From: a bacterium
GTDB taxonomy: Bacteria > SZUA-79 > Acidulodesulfobacterales > Acidulodesulfobacteraceae
Assembly (NCBI GenBank): GCA_021813525.1
Contig: JAKAKK010000085.1
Coordinates: forward strand, 1 to 61,889
DNA length: 61,889 nt
Direction: 5' to 3'
In this document: one piece after another, positions 28,168 to 37,854 of the stretch
Numbering within the stretch: the stretch's first letter is position 1
How the letters are laid out: the number at the start of each line of letters is the position of its first letter
Program-made: the position numbers and the translations under genes
Notes under the pieces: generated by a model
The model's input: only the letters and a program-made list of their open reading frames with translations
Told to the model about the DNA's origin: nothing
Database searches by the model: none

Positions 28168-29928
28168 TTAAAGATTAATTTTACTTTCCAAAGATTTTTT
28201 TAATTTAATTTTTTTTCTTTTTTTTGATTTTATTGCGCCATGAGGGCATATGTCTATGCATAGTTTGCAAAAATTGCATACTTCCGCATCTATAAATATA
28301 TCTTTATTTCCTGCGATTTTAATTGCCGGACATCTTGTCTTTTGATAGCATAACCTGCACTCGAATTTATCGCAGACAGAATTATTAATGTATAAAAATG
28401 AGGAGTAATTTAAATTTCGTCCTGATTTGGCAAAATTATCGCAGTCGTTGTCGATAAATATTAAAGGCAAGTCTTGTATTACGCTTAAATCTTTCAAGCG
28501 GGTCCTTTTCTTTACCGCTATTTTTTTTAAAGATTTTAATAGCGGATGCGAAATTAAGTTTTCTATATTATAATCGGAATCGAAAATCGATTTATAAACG
28601 ACGAACGTAATTTTGCCTTTAAAATTGAATCCGCCGTTTATTTTAACAAATTTATCTATCTGTTCGGAAAATTTGAGGGCTGAAATAAAAATATAAAAAG
28701 TTTTGTTCAGGTCTTTAGAGCATAGATTGAACGATAAAAAAAGAGGATTTTCCGTAATAATTATATTTTGAAACGAAAATTTTAACGGGCTTGAGTTTAA
28801 AAGGGAGAAGCAGCCTTCTTCGCCAATTAATACATAATCCTCGGAAACCCCGATTTTTTTTTCGAGGGCTTGTAAAAATGTAAATAAAGTACAGCCGGGG
28901 CAAAAAGATTTTGGAGATTTTATTTCCGTTATTTTAAAATCATCCGTACAAAATCCTAATTCTATACCGCCATTATTGCCGGATCCAATAATTTTTAAAT
29001 TTTCGAAGTTTAATGACGGCTTATTGTTTTCTAATACGTCGGCGAGCTGTTGCCGCAGTAAAGTTTTATCGTCGAATATGTATATATTTTTGTAATAACT
29101 GCCGCAATTGGACTTAATTAATTCAAGGAACTCGGATGAATCTACCGGGTTAAGAAGGTTAAATAAGACAATGTCCGAATTTTCCGAAAAATTTTTATTT
29201 TCTATAATTCTGTGAAAGTATGCGGCATCGGTCAAAACAAGATTATCTCCTGTTTTTCCTTTGAATAGTTTAATATGCCCGCCAGTATTCTTGAAAAATT
29301 GAATATTTTTTTTCAGGTCGTAAGTAGTCGTTTGTCCGCCGTCGCCTTCAAAAGACAAAGACAAATGGGGTTTTGCCGCAGTTCGTTCGGTGTATTCTTT
29401 TTTTTCGTCGATGCCGTATTCGTTCATAACCGAGTCGTTAAGATAAATAAGAACCGGCAATTTTAATTTCTCGGAAAGTTCGAAGTAATAAGGCAGATAA
29501 TCTACAAATTCCGATATCTTGTAATAATTATAGACGGGAAAAATACTCTCGAAAGAAAAGGAAAACTTTTTGATGCCTTGTTTCTTAAAAAGAAATAAGA
29601 CAACGCCTCCGTTTAAGTTTTTATTGCCGATAAAATATTTTTCTAAATTTAAGAAATTCAAAAAAGACTGGTCGAAAGCGAATGCCATAGCCCTTCTGTT
29701 AGTTATGGCAAGAGAATAAATTTCCGTCCATAAAAAATCAGTATCCGGCTGAATTCTGAAAGAAGACGTTATGTCGATTTCGGGGAGATTCTCCGTTAAT
29801 TTACCGTCGATAAATATATTATTAATCCCGTTATTTAACGCTCTTTTTAAAATAAATTCGATGCCTGGGGTAATTTTGTAGCCGTTGCCTTCAGTTAAAA
29901 TATTTCTGTTTCTCTTAAAAATTCCCAT
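28168..29928 (-). CDS. Divergent IorA-like 2-oxoacid:ferredoxin oxidoreductase subunit
   Basis: A 586-residue protein with the overall layout of IorA: an N-terminal pyrimidine-like domain, a middle region, a CPGC-containing thiamine-diphosphate domain (about 335-480) and a C-terminal ferredoxin domain. The latter's cluster cysteines appear as CEC-type DKFECRLCYQKTRCPAI and CNFCKLCIDICPHGAI. Key catalytic parts look eroded. The N-terminal GNEAI segment is not recognisable, and the TPP-binding GD-G is replaced by GEEGCFSL. It may be a specialised or non-catalytic paralogue. It pairs with the IorB-like gene downstream. Confidence 0.65.
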   Translation of the reverse strand: MGIFKRNRNILTEGNGYKITPGIEFILKRALNNGINNIFIDGKLTENLPEIDITSSFRIQPDTDFLWTEIYSLAITNRRAMAFAFDQSFLNFLNLEKYFIGNKNLNGGVVLFLFKKQGIKKFSFSFESIFPVYNYYKISEFVDYLPYYFELSEKLKLPVLIYLNDSVMNEYGIDEKKEYTERTAAKPHLSLSFEGDGGQTTTYDLKKNIQFFKNTGGHIKLFKGKTGDNLVLTDAAYFHRIIENKNFSENSDIVLFNLLNPVDSSEFLELIKSNCGSYYKNIYIFDDKTLLRQQLADVLENNKPSLNFENLKIIGSGNNGGIELGFCTDDFKITEIKSPKSFCPGCTLFTFLQALEKKIGVSEDYVLIGEEGCFSLLNSSPLKFSFQNIIITENPLFLSFNLCSKDLNKTFYIFISALKFSEQIDKFVKINGGFNFKGKITFVVYKSIFDSDYNIENLISHPLLKSLKKIAVKKRTRLKDLSVIQDLPLIFIDNDCDNFAKSGRNLNYSSFLYINNSVCDKFECRLCYQKTRCPAIKIAGNKDIFIDAEVCNFCKLCIDICPHGAIKSKKRKKIKLKKSLESKINL

Positions 29929-29944
29929 AATTTTTCTGAATTAA

Positions 29945-31444
29945 TTACATTAAATCGATAGGTTCCGCGCCTTCTATTTTTTTAAGTTTTACATCCTTTT
30001 TAGCGACGGAAATAATAGTTGCGAAAATATTTATAGCTACAAGAGAAATCATAACTACCGCAAATCCGTGCATAAATGCGGAAACGTAAACCGATTCGGG
30101 CATGCGGGAATGCACCGTGGTACCGGTATGCGACAGCTCGTATCCGTGTTTGAGATACGTAAAGATGAGTCCGGATATTGCAACGCCGAAAATAAGGCCG
30201 AGCGCCCTCATCATATTTAGTATTCCGCCCGCAACGCCAAGCCTTTCAGGAGGCGCCGAAAGCATTATCGCACTGTTGTTCGGGGGCGTAAAAATGCCCA
30301 TTCCGACCCCGAGTATAATGAATTCGAAAATTAAAAGATACAGGTTTACGGATGAAGTTAAAAACGTTAAAAGCAGTGTCGAAATCGCACAAATAAACAT
30401 TCCTACGGTGGTCATAATACGGGAGCCAAATTTGTCGGAGATTGCTCCCGCAAAAGGGGCGATTATGGCCATAGAAAGCGGTATGGGGGTTAAAATAGAA
30501 CCCGTTACCGCCGCATTATAATGCAGTACTTCTTCTAAGTAAAAAGGCATAAGAAATAAAACGGCAAACAGAACGTAATAAGATAAAAGACCGGTAGTGT
30601 TGCCTGCGGAAAACCCCCATTTCTTAAACATTTTAAGGTCTATCATAGGATGTTTAACTTTAAGCTCGGTATATACGAAAAGCGGAAGCAACACTGCGGC
30701 AATAAGGAAATAAATAAGTATTACGGGGGAATTCCACCCAAGTTTTTCGCCCTGATTAACGGCTAAGACTAAAGAAGCCAGTCCGGCGGCAAAAAAAGAT
30801 ATGCCCAAATAATCTATTTTTTCCTTTTCTTTGCCGAATTTGGCTTTGCTCGACGGAAGTATAAACAGCGCCATAAATGTGCCTATAATGCCTATGGGAA
30901 CATTGACGTAAAATATTAAACGCCAGTTTACGGCGGCGATAAGGACGCCTCCTACGAACGGACCTACGGACATTGCTATGGCCTGTATCGAACCCTGAAG
31001 CCCTATAGCTTTTCCTAATTCGTTCGAAGGAAAAGCCTGCGTGATTATGGCAACTGAATTTGCCTGAAGCAAGCCTGCGCCGACTGCTTGAAGCACGCGG
31101 GAAAATATCAGGAAATCCGCGTTAGGAGCTAATCCGCACAAAGCGGAACCGACGGTAAACACGACAAAGCCGATATTATACATCTTTGTCCTTCCGAACA
31201 TATCGGCAAGCCTGCCGAAAAGAGGCAGAAAAACAGTTAGAGTCAACATATAGGCCATTGCAACCCATTCTATGGTGGACATCGGAACGGCAAAGCCATG
31301 CTGCATCGTCGGCATTGCGACGTTAACTATGCTGACGTCCAAAGCGGACATAGTCGCGCCGACAAGAACCGTCGTGAGTATGAACCACTTCCAGTTGGGA
31401 TGAGATTCGAAGTATGGATGAGGAAATCCAGATTTTTTTTCCAA
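29945..31444 (-). CDS. MFS drug exporter, DHA2 (EmrB/QacA) family
   Basis: A 499-residue transporter with about 14 membrane segments and the DHA2 first-helix motif SALDVSIVNVAMP. Motif A is in LFGRLADMFGRTKMY, and motif C in AIAMSVGPFVGGVLI. It probably acts as a proton-driven exporter. It is a paralogue of the transporter at 11691-13223 but clearly diverged. It lies 16 bases downstream of aspS on the same strand, so it may share the transcript. Substrate unknown. Confidence 0.88.
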   Translation of the reverse strand: MEKKSGFPHPYFESHPNWKWFILTTVLVGATMSALDVSIVNVAMPTMQHGFAVPMSTIEWVAMAYMLTLTVFLPLFGRLADMFGRTKMYNIGFVVFTVGSALCGLAPNADFLIFSRVLQAVGAGLLQANSVAIITQAFPSNELGKAIGLQGSIQAIAMSVGPFVGGVLIAAVNWRLIFYVNVPIGIIGTFMALFILPSSKAKFGKEKEKIDYLGISFFAAGLASLVLAVNQGEKLGWNSPVILIYFLIAAVLLPLFVYTELKVKHPMIDLKMFKKWGFSAGNTTGLLSYYVLFAVLFLMPFYLEEVLHYNAAVTGSILTPIPLSMAIIAPFAGAISDKFGSRIMTTVGMFICAISTLLLTFLTSSVNLYLLIFEFIILGVGMGIFTPPNNSAIMLSAPPERLGVAGGILNMMRALGLIFGVAISGLIFTYLKHGYELSHTGTTVHSRMPESVYVSAFMHGFAVVMISLVAINIFATIISVAKKDVKLKKIEGAEPIDLM

Positions 31445-31460
31445 TTTAATACCCCCCGTT

Positions 31461-33263
31461 TTATTCGGATTTAATATTTTTACCGGGCGTTTCCCGCAAC
31501 TTTATTCCAAGTTCTTTAAGCTGAACGTCTTTTATGGAAGAAGGGGCATCCGTTAGCGGACAGTATGCTTTTTGAGTTTTAGGAAAAGCTATTACGTCCC
31601 TGATAGAGTTTTCATTTCTTAACAGCATTAATATTCTATCAACGCCGAAGGCTATGCCGCCGTGCGGAGGCGCTCCGAAACTCAGGGCATCCAAAAGAAA
31701 TCCGAATTTAAGTTTTGCGTCTTCCGGCGATATAGAAAGAATTTCAAAAATTTTACCCTGCAGTTTAGAGTCGTGTATTCTGATACTGCCGCCGCCTATT
31801 TCTTCTCCGTTAAGCACGAGGTCGTAGCTGTCGGATTTAACGGAAAGGGGGTCCTTTTCGAGCCTGTCCAAATCTTTTTTGGCTGGAGAAGTAAACGGGT
31901 GATGAACGGCAACGATTTTTTTTTCTTCTTCGGAGTATTCAAATAAAGGAAAATTAACGACCCATAAAATATCGAATCTGCCTTCCGGTATAAGATTATA
32001 TTTTTTAGCGAGGTGAAGCCTCAATCTTCCGAGAACGTTTTCCGCGATTTTTTTTGAGTCGGACTGGTAAAAAATGATATCGCCGTTTTTAGCCGCAAGC
32101 CTTGAAACAGTTTTATTTCTTTCGTCGTCGGATATAAATTTTGAAATTCCTCCTTCAAGGATGCCGCTCTCTCCTACTTTAGTCCATGCAAGGCCTTTTG
32201 CTCCGAAATCTTTCACCGTATTTAAAAGTTCGTCGATATCTTTTCTGGAAAGGAGATTAGAACCGTCGGGCAGACAGACGGCTTTAACTGCGCCGCCTTT
32301 TTGTATATTGTCTTTAAATACGTTTAACTGTGAGCCCGCAAAAATATCGGTTAAATTATTAATAACCAGTCCGAATCTAGTATCGGGTTTATCGCTGCCA
32401 TATTTATCCATTGCTTCGTCGTAGTCCAATACCTTAAAAGGTCTTTCTAATTCTATGCCTAAGAGTTTATTAAATAAAGAAGCAAACAATTCTTCCGTAA
32501 CCGAAATAACGTCTTCGGTTTCTACAAAAGACATTTCCATATCGAGCTGGGTAAATTCGGGCTGCCTGTCCGCCCTTAAATCTTCATCCCTGAAACATCT
32601 CACTATCTGATAGTATCTTTCAAATCCGCTGACCATAAGAATTTGTTTGAATAGTTGTGGAGATTGCGGAAGAGCAAAGAAATGTCCGTGGTTTAATCTG
32701 GAAGGAACCAAAAAGTCCCTAGAGCCTTCGGGCGTGCTTTTTGTTAAAAAAGGAGTTTCTATATCGAAAAAACCTTTAGCGTTTAAAAATTCCCTAATAA
32801 GATGGGTAAATTTAGACCTGAATATAAGATTATCCTTTAATCTTTTGCTTCTTAAATCTAAATACCTGTATTTCAGCCTGGTAAACTCGTTAACCTCGCT
32901 TTCTTCGTCAATCTGGAACGGCAGGGTTTCGCAGGCGTTAAGAATCTGTAAGGACTTTGCAAGAAGTTCTATGCCGCCGGTTTTTAAAGCAGGGTTTGCC
33001 GTTCCTTCCGGTCTTTTTCTTACGGTACCCGTAACGGAAACTACATATTCGTTTTTTAATTTTTTAGCGACTATGAAAGATTCTTTATCGATGTTTTCGT
33101 CGAAAACTATCTGGAGTATTCCCGAATAATCCCTTAAATCGATGAATATCAATCCTCCGTGGTCGCGGTAGTGCATTACCCAGCCTTTGAACGTAAACTC
33201 TTTACCGGTATCGGATTCGCCGACCTCTTCGCATAATGTTCGCATTTTTATAATGTTTCCCAA
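31461..33263 (-). CDS. aspS: Aspartyl-tRNA synthetase
   Basis: AspRS, 600 residues, the bacterial long form. It has an N-terminal OB-fold anticodon-binding domain (about 1-110), a class II catalytic core and the inserted GAD domain (about 290-420). Motif 2 is visible as RCFRDEDLRADRQPEFTQLD, and motif 3 as GIAFGVDRILMLL. The flipping-loop sequence TPEGSRDFLVPS is intact. It charges tRNA-Asp (possibly also tRNA-Asn if the organism uses the transamidation route, which the window does not show). Confidence 0.97.
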   Translation of the reverse strand: MGNIIKMRTLCEEVGESDTGKEFTFKGWVMHYRDHGGLIFIDLRDYSGILQIVFDENIDKESFIVAKKLKNEYVVSVTGTVRKRPEGTANPALKTGGIELLAKSLQILNACETLPFQIDEESEVNEFTRLKYRYLDLRSKRLKDNLIFRSKFTHLIREFLNAKGFFDIETPFLTKSTPEGSRDFLVPSRLNHGHFFALPQSPQLFKQILMVSGFERYYQIVRCFRDEDLRADRQPEFTQLDMEMSFVETEDVISVTEELFASLFNKLLGIELERPFKVLDYDEAMDKYGSDKPDTRFGLVINNLTDIFAGSQLNVFKDNIQKGGAVKAVCLPDGSNLLSRKDIDELLNTVKDFGAKGLAWTKVGESGILEGGISKFISDDERNKTVSRLAAKNGDIIFYQSDSKKIAENVLGRLRLHLAKKYNLIPEGRFDILWVVNFPLFEYSEEEKKIVAVHHPFTSPAKKDLDRLEKDPLSVKSDSYDLVLNGEEIGGGSIRIHDSKLQGKIFEILSISPEDAKLKFGFLLDALSFGAPPHGGIAFGVDRILMLLRNENSIRDVIAFPKTQKAYCPLTDAPSSIKDVQLKELGIKLRETPGKNIKSE

Positions 33264-33322
33264 AATTTTTAAAATGGTTGGATTTTTTAGTTCAATTTTA
33301 AAGTTTATAATTTTAGCATTGC

Positions 33323-34159
33323 TTATGTCAATAAAAATTTATCTATCTCTTTCTCCATGGGATAATTTTCGTATAAAAAATCGATATGATTCCGGGCGGG
33401 AATATCGCTGATAACGGAGCCGGTTAATATTTTATGCAATTCTATAACGCATTTATCTTTTATAATTAAATCTTTTTTAGAGTATATAAGATTGAAAGTA
33501 ATTTTTCCGCGGTTAATAATATTTAAATCGTCTTCGCAATGCCCGCTGTAGTATTTAGAATACTTAAAATCGTTTATTACGGCCTGCCGGCAGGTTCTTT
33601 TTATATCCGTTAAAGCGCCGTTTAAAATATTTTTTTCTTTTGACGCAAGCGCGTCTCTTAAAAAAAGCATAATCGTTCCGTCAAAAGACTTTTCCAGACT
33701 TTTTATAAAACTATCGCTTATGCCCGTATTATGGCATCCTGCGATAAGCATGGCCTTTTCGACATTATAAACAAATAGGGACGCATATTTAATGCAGACC
33801 TGCGCCCCCATAGAATGTCCTATTAAAATATAATTTTTGCCTTCTCCGAAAAGTTTAGACGAAAGAGCTTTGATAGTTTCAGCGTAATAAGTTATGCCGT
33901 CCGCATCTTTCACGGAGAAACCGTAATCTAATATGCTTTCTCCGGCGGATGCGGCAGACCTGTAATGAAAAGGGAGATCGAAAACCAGTATGTTGAAAAT
34001 TCCGCCGTATTTTTTCTTTATATAATTAAAAATCCAAAGCATCGAAAGATGGTTTCCTCCTGCGCCGTGAATCAGGATAACCGTTTCGGCTTTATCGGGC
34101 AACGAAGACCTGTGGAGTATATAAAAGATTTCGATGTCGTTTAGTTGAATATAAGGCAT
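33323..34159 (-). CDS. Alpha/beta-hydrolase
   Basis: A 278-residue alpha/beta-hydrolase fold protein. The oxyanion region VILIHGAGGNHLSM (about 27-40), the nucleophile elbow GHSMGAQ with Ser (about 116), and a C-terminal RNHIDF supplying the catalytic His are visible. No signal peptide is seen, so it is cytoplasmic. Its substrate cannot be deduced; esterase or thioesterase activity is likely. It stands between aspS and the divergent uppS. Confidence 0.82.
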   Translation of the reverse strand: MPYIQLNDIEIFYILHRSSLPDKAETVILIHGAGGNHLSMLWIFNYIKKKYGGIFNILVFDLPFHYRSAASAGESILDYGFSVKDADGITYYAETIKALSSKLFGEGKNYILIGHSMGAQVCIKYASLFVYNVEKAMLIAGCHNTGISDSFIKSLEKSFDGTIMLFLRDALASKEKNILNGALTDIKRTCRQAVINDFKYSKYYSGHCEDDLNIINRGKITFNLIYSKKDLIIKDKCVIELHKILTGSVISDIPARNHIDFLYENYPMEKEIDKFLLT

Positions 34160-34291
34160 AGATAATTATTTAGTTTTCAACGGCGCAGATTCAAAAAATT
34201 GGCGAAATATGATATATTAAAAAATAAAAAAATCTTTAAATTTAAAATAACACTAAAAATTATTATAAGTTTGATTATAACACAGTAAATA

Positions 34292-35140
34292 ATGACATTC
34301 TTAAAAAAAGCAATATATTATTATTACAGGAACAGGCTTAAAAAGGAAGTATTAAGAAATAAAATTCCCGGCCATATAGGCATAATACTCGACGGAAACA
34401 GAAGATACGCAAAGAAATGCGGGTTTGAAGATACATTTAAGGGGCACAAAAAAGGAGCGGATAAGTTATATAAAGTTTTATCCTGGTGCATAGAATTGAA
34501 CGTCAGGGTAGTTACGGTCTGGGCATTCTCCACCGACAATTTTAAAAGAAACAAGTCGGAAGTAGAAGGTTTATTTGAAATTATAAAATCTCAGCTTGAA
34601 TTTTATATAAATTCGAAATTTATTAATGAAAACAAAATAAGGGTTTCCGTTATAGGCAAAAGAGAACTTCTGCCCGAAAGTTTATTAAACGTTATAGACA
34701 GGCTTGAAGATAAAACGAAAGATTATTCTAATTTAAGGCTTTATATCGCTTTAGGATACGGCGGCAGACAGGAAATATGCGATGCAATAATAAATTTTAT
34801 TTCCGATAATATTTACATAAAAAGCAAATTAAATCCTGCCTATGAAAACGGCGGGGATAATCAGCCTCAGTGTCCTTCAGGCTTTACGGACGGTTACGAT
34901 TATCTGTCTAATATTATTACCGTAGAAAACATATCCAAATATCTTTACGCGAAAAGCTCTCCGGATCCGGACCTGATTATCAGGACGAGCGGCGAAATAA
35001 GGCTGTCAGGATTTCTTTTGTGGCAGAGCGCTTACTCCGAGTTTTATTTTTGCGATGCATACTGGCCGGAGTTCAGGGAAATAGATTTTTTGAGAGCCAT
35101 AAGAAGCTATCAGTCGCGTCAAATCAGGTCGGGGAAATAA
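34292..35140 (+). CDS. uppS: Undecaprenyl diphosphate synthase
   Basis: UppS, 282 residues, condenses isopentenyl diphosphate with farnesyl diphosphate to make the C55 carrier lipid for peptidoglycan. Signature segments are GIILDGNRRYAKK with the catalytic Asp, TVWAFSTDNFKR, and SPDPDLIIRTSGEIRLSGFLLWQSAYSEF near the end. An unusual stretch of about 30 residues (near 185-215, Asn/Gly/Pro-rich) interrupts the usual spacing between the YGGR-containing segment and the last motif, making the protein longer than the common 240-255. Confidence 0.93.
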   Translation: MTFLKKAIYYYYRNRLKKEVLRNKIPGHIGIILDGNRRYAKKCGFEDTFKGHKKGADKLYKVLSWCIELNVRVVTVWAFSTDNFKRNKSEVEGLFEIIKSQLEFYINSKFINENKIRVSVIGKRELLPESLLNVIDRLEDKTKDYSNLRLYIALGYGGRQEICDAIINFISDNIYIKSKLNPAYENGGDNQPQCPSGFTDGYDYLSNIITVENISKYLYAKSSPDPDLIIRTSGEIRLSGFLLWQSAYSEFYFCDAYWPEFREIDFLRAIRSYQSRQIRSGK

Positions 35141-35179
35141 TAATAATTTCGTAATTTTTTGGATTAGGGAGGCTATGTT

Positions 35180-36337
35180 TTGGCTTTTAACAAAAAGCAG
35201 AAAAAGACTATTGCGGCGATGAGTTCCGTAGTGGGACTAAGGATGCTTGCCGTGTTTCTTGTTCTGCCAGTTTTTGTCCTTTTTGCCGAAAAGTTTTCGT
35301 CGAATTTTATTTTAATCGGAATTGCATTCGGCATTTACGGGCTGTCGAGAGCGGTTTTTCAGATTCCTTTCGGCTATCTTTCCGATAAAATAGGGAGAAA
35401 AAACGTTCTGTTTTTCGGCATGCTGTTATTCGGGACGTTAACTTTTATAATAGGTTTTTCTTCCAATATTTACGAACTTATTTCTTTAAGGTTTCTTCAG
35501 GGGGTCGCCGCCGAAAGCTCCGTGGCGTTCGCATTGGTTTCCGATACCGTTTCGGAGAGCGACAGGACAAAAGCTATGGCATTTCTCGGTATTCCTATAG
35601 GACTAAGTTTCGTTGTCGGTATCGTTGCCGGACCTTTTCTGTCTTATTATTTCGGCTACCCGTTTTTATTTTACGTTTCGGGCATTCTCGGGATAATTTC
35701 GGCCGTCTTAATCCTTGTCTGGGTGGAAGAGCCTAAGAGCAAAGAAATGCTGAAAGAAATAGAAGTTTCCTTTAAAGACGCCGTTGCGGTTCTAAAAAAT
35801 AAAACTCTGGCAAATCTTTCCATTCAGGGTTTCCTGCTGTCTTTTTTTATGACGGTTTTCTTTTTCGGCATGCCGCTGATAGTTAAAAGCGAACTGGGAA
35901 CCGGATACTATTACAAGGTTTTAATACCTATGGTGGTTTTTTCGCTTTTTGCTATGATGAAGGCTTCAAAAAAAGCCGATATGGGGTATGAAGCGCATCT
36001 TTTAAAACTGAGTTTTGTATTAATGGGTATTTCAAGCATCTTTATGTTTTCCCATGCAGGAGATTATGCCCTGCCCGTTATAGTTTTAGGAGGAATACTT
36101 TTTTTTACCGGTTTTTCTATTACGGAGCCTATAATGCCTTCTTTAGTAGCTTCCTCGTCGGATAAATCTTTAGTAGGAACTTCAATGGGCGTTTATAATA
36201 CCCTTCAATTTTCGGGAAGTTTTTTCGGAGGAAGCATAGCCGGTTTGCTGTATCATAGCTATTACGGTTTTATACCGTTAATTCTAATTGCATCTTCTTT
36301 AATTTGCTATATATTAATAATAAGGATTAAGAAATGA
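35180..36337 (+). CDS. MFS transporter, 12-helix type
   Basis: A 385-residue major facilitator with about 12 membrane segments, related to the YajR/AraJ-like exporters without the C-terminal YAM domain. Motif A reads GYLSDKIGRKNVLF after helix 2. The start is TTG 35180, with GGGAGG at 35167-35172; the nearby ATG at 35175 is in another frame. It lies 40 bases after uppS. Substrate unknown. It is followed by the sensor kinase gene, with only 31 bases between. Confidence 0.85.
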   Translation: MAFNKKQKKTIAAMSSVVGLRMLAVFLVLPVFVLFAEKFSSNFILIGIAFGIYGLSRAVFQIPFGYLSDKIGRKNVLFFGMLLFGTLTFIIGFSSNIYELISLRFLQGVAAESSVAFALVSDTVSESDRTKAMAFLGIPIGLSFVVGIVAGPFLSYYFGYPFLFYVSGILGIISAVLILVWVEEPKSKEMLKEIEVSFKDAVAVLKNKTLANLSIQGFLLSFFMTVFFFGMPLIVKSELGTGYYYKVLIPMVVFSLFAMMKASKKADMGYEAHLLKLSFVLMGISSIFMFSHAGDYALPVIVLGGILFFTGFSITEPIMPSLVASSSDKSLVGTSMGVYNTLQFSGSFFGGSIAGLLYHSYYGFIPLILIASSLICYILIIRIKK

Positions 36338-36368
36338 ATTAAATATTTAAGGTACTTATTAAAATATT

Positions 36369-37838
36369 ATGGTACAGGAATTGAATAAGATAAAAATTTT
36401 TGCTTTAAATATTTGGAAGCAATTTATTGATGTTTCCATAAGAATTAAATTAATCGGGCTTACTATGCTTACAAGTCTTTTTTTAGGAATTATAATTTCA
36501 TATTTTATGTTATCTTTTTATAACGGGGAAATTTCCCATGATGCGCAGTATATGAGCATGGTTATAGGAAGACATATTTCTGAAGCTTCTGTAAATTTTA
36601 TTACCGGCGGTAATTATAATAAACTTAATATATTACTAAAGAATGAAGTTAAAAACAATAAAAATATTCTTTATATATTTTACTTAAATAGTAGAGGAGC
36701 CGTCACTGCCCATGCTTTTCATAAAGGCTTTTACCTTAATATCGTGGGTAATATTCTGAAAAAGAATAACAGCCAAAATAAATTATATATCGTTAAATAT
36801 AATAATGAAATATACGGGAAAATTTTAGATACGTCGTTTCCGGTATCTAAAGGCCGGTTGGGAACAGTAAGAGTCGGGATATCCATAGACCGTATGAAAG
36901 ACTCTTTCTTCTCGCAGGAATCCCCGCTTTTTTTTAAAAATATTGTTTTGATTTTAATATCCAGTTTCATTTTTATTTACTTAATATTTAAGATTATAGC
37001 GTGGTGGTTTTTAACTCCGGTAGTCAAGCTTTATGAAGCCACCGAAAAAATAAAAGCAGGGGATTACAATGTTCATACGGCCGCTAAAGGATATGACGAA
37101 ATAGGAAAACTTTCGAATTCTTTTAACGAAATGGCTTTAATATTAAAAGAAGCCGAGCAGGAGAGGGCTAAAAATGAAGATTTGAGAAAAGATTTTATAA
37201 AAAAAATTATTAATGCTCAGGAAGAAGAAAGAAGGAAATTGTCCAGAAGTTTACACGACAGATTTGGACAGTTTTTATCCTCTTTAAAAATAAAGCTCAG
37301 AATGCTTGACGATTATAAAGATGTAGTTGAAGTAAAAAACAAAATTCAACAAATAAGGGATAATCTGACTGAAGGTTTCAATCTCGTTCACGCCATGGCT
37401 AAAAACCTAAGACCAAGCATGCTTGACGAGGTCGGGTTGATTAATGCCGTAAAGCAATATGTCTCAGACGTCGTTAAAAATAATCCTGCCATAAAAATAG
37501 ATTTTTATCACATTAATTTTTTAGAAGACTACGGGTTAGATAAGAATATAGAGGTCAATATATACAGAATAATTCAGGAATCGGTATTGAATGTTATCAG
37601 CCATGCCTGTGCTGATTCCGTTACGATAATTTTAGAAAGATACGAAGGTAAAATTAGGGGCATTATAGAAGATAATGGAAAGGGTTTCGGATGCTGCGGA
37701 GAGGATGATTACGAGCATCTCGGAATAGACGGCATGAAAGAGAGGGCTAAATTGTTCGGTGGAGAGCTGACCGTCGAATCCGAAAAAAATTTAGGGACGG
37801 TAGTAAAATTTTATATTCCGGATATTAATAATGAATAA
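36369..37838 (+). CDS. Membrane sensor histidine kinase, NarX/DegS-like (HisKA_3)
   Basis: A 489-residue kinase with membrane helices at about 25-50 and 190-215. Between them is a periplasmic sensor of about 140 residues without cysteine clusters or a recognised domain. A HAMP domain (about 213-265) follows, then a HisKA_3 dimerisation domain with phospho-acceptor H296 in SRSLHDRFGQ, and a HATPase domain with IIEDNGKGFG. It is 16 bases upstream of a NarL-type regulator and next to cytochrome genes, so it probably senses a redox or electron-acceptor signal controlling them. The ligand is unknown. Confidence 0.9.
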   Translation: MVQELNKIKIFALNIWKQFIDVSIRIKLIGLTMLTSLFLGIIISYFMLSFYNGEISHDAQYMSMVIGRHISEASVNFITGGNYNKLNILLKNEVKNNKNILYIFYLNSRGAVTAHAFHKGFYLNIVGNILKKNNSQNKLYIVKYNNEIYGKILDTSFPVSKGRLGTVRVGISIDRMKDSFFSQESPLFFKNIVLILISSFIFIYLIFKIIAWWFLTPVVKLYEATEKIKAGDYNVHTAAKGYDEIGKLSNSFNEMALILKEAEQERAKNEDLRKDFIKKIINAQEEERRKLSRSLHDRFGQFLSSLKIKLRMLDDYKDVVEVKNKIQQIRDNLTEGFNLVHAMAKNLRPSMLDEVGLINAVKQYVSDVVKNNPAIKIDFYHINFLEDYGLDKNIEVNIYRIIQESVLNVISHACADSVTIILERYEGKIRGIIEDNGKGFGCCGEDDYEHLGIDGMKERAKLFGGELTVESEKNLGTVVKFYIPDINNE

Positions 37839-37854
37839 AGAAGAGGCATAGAAA

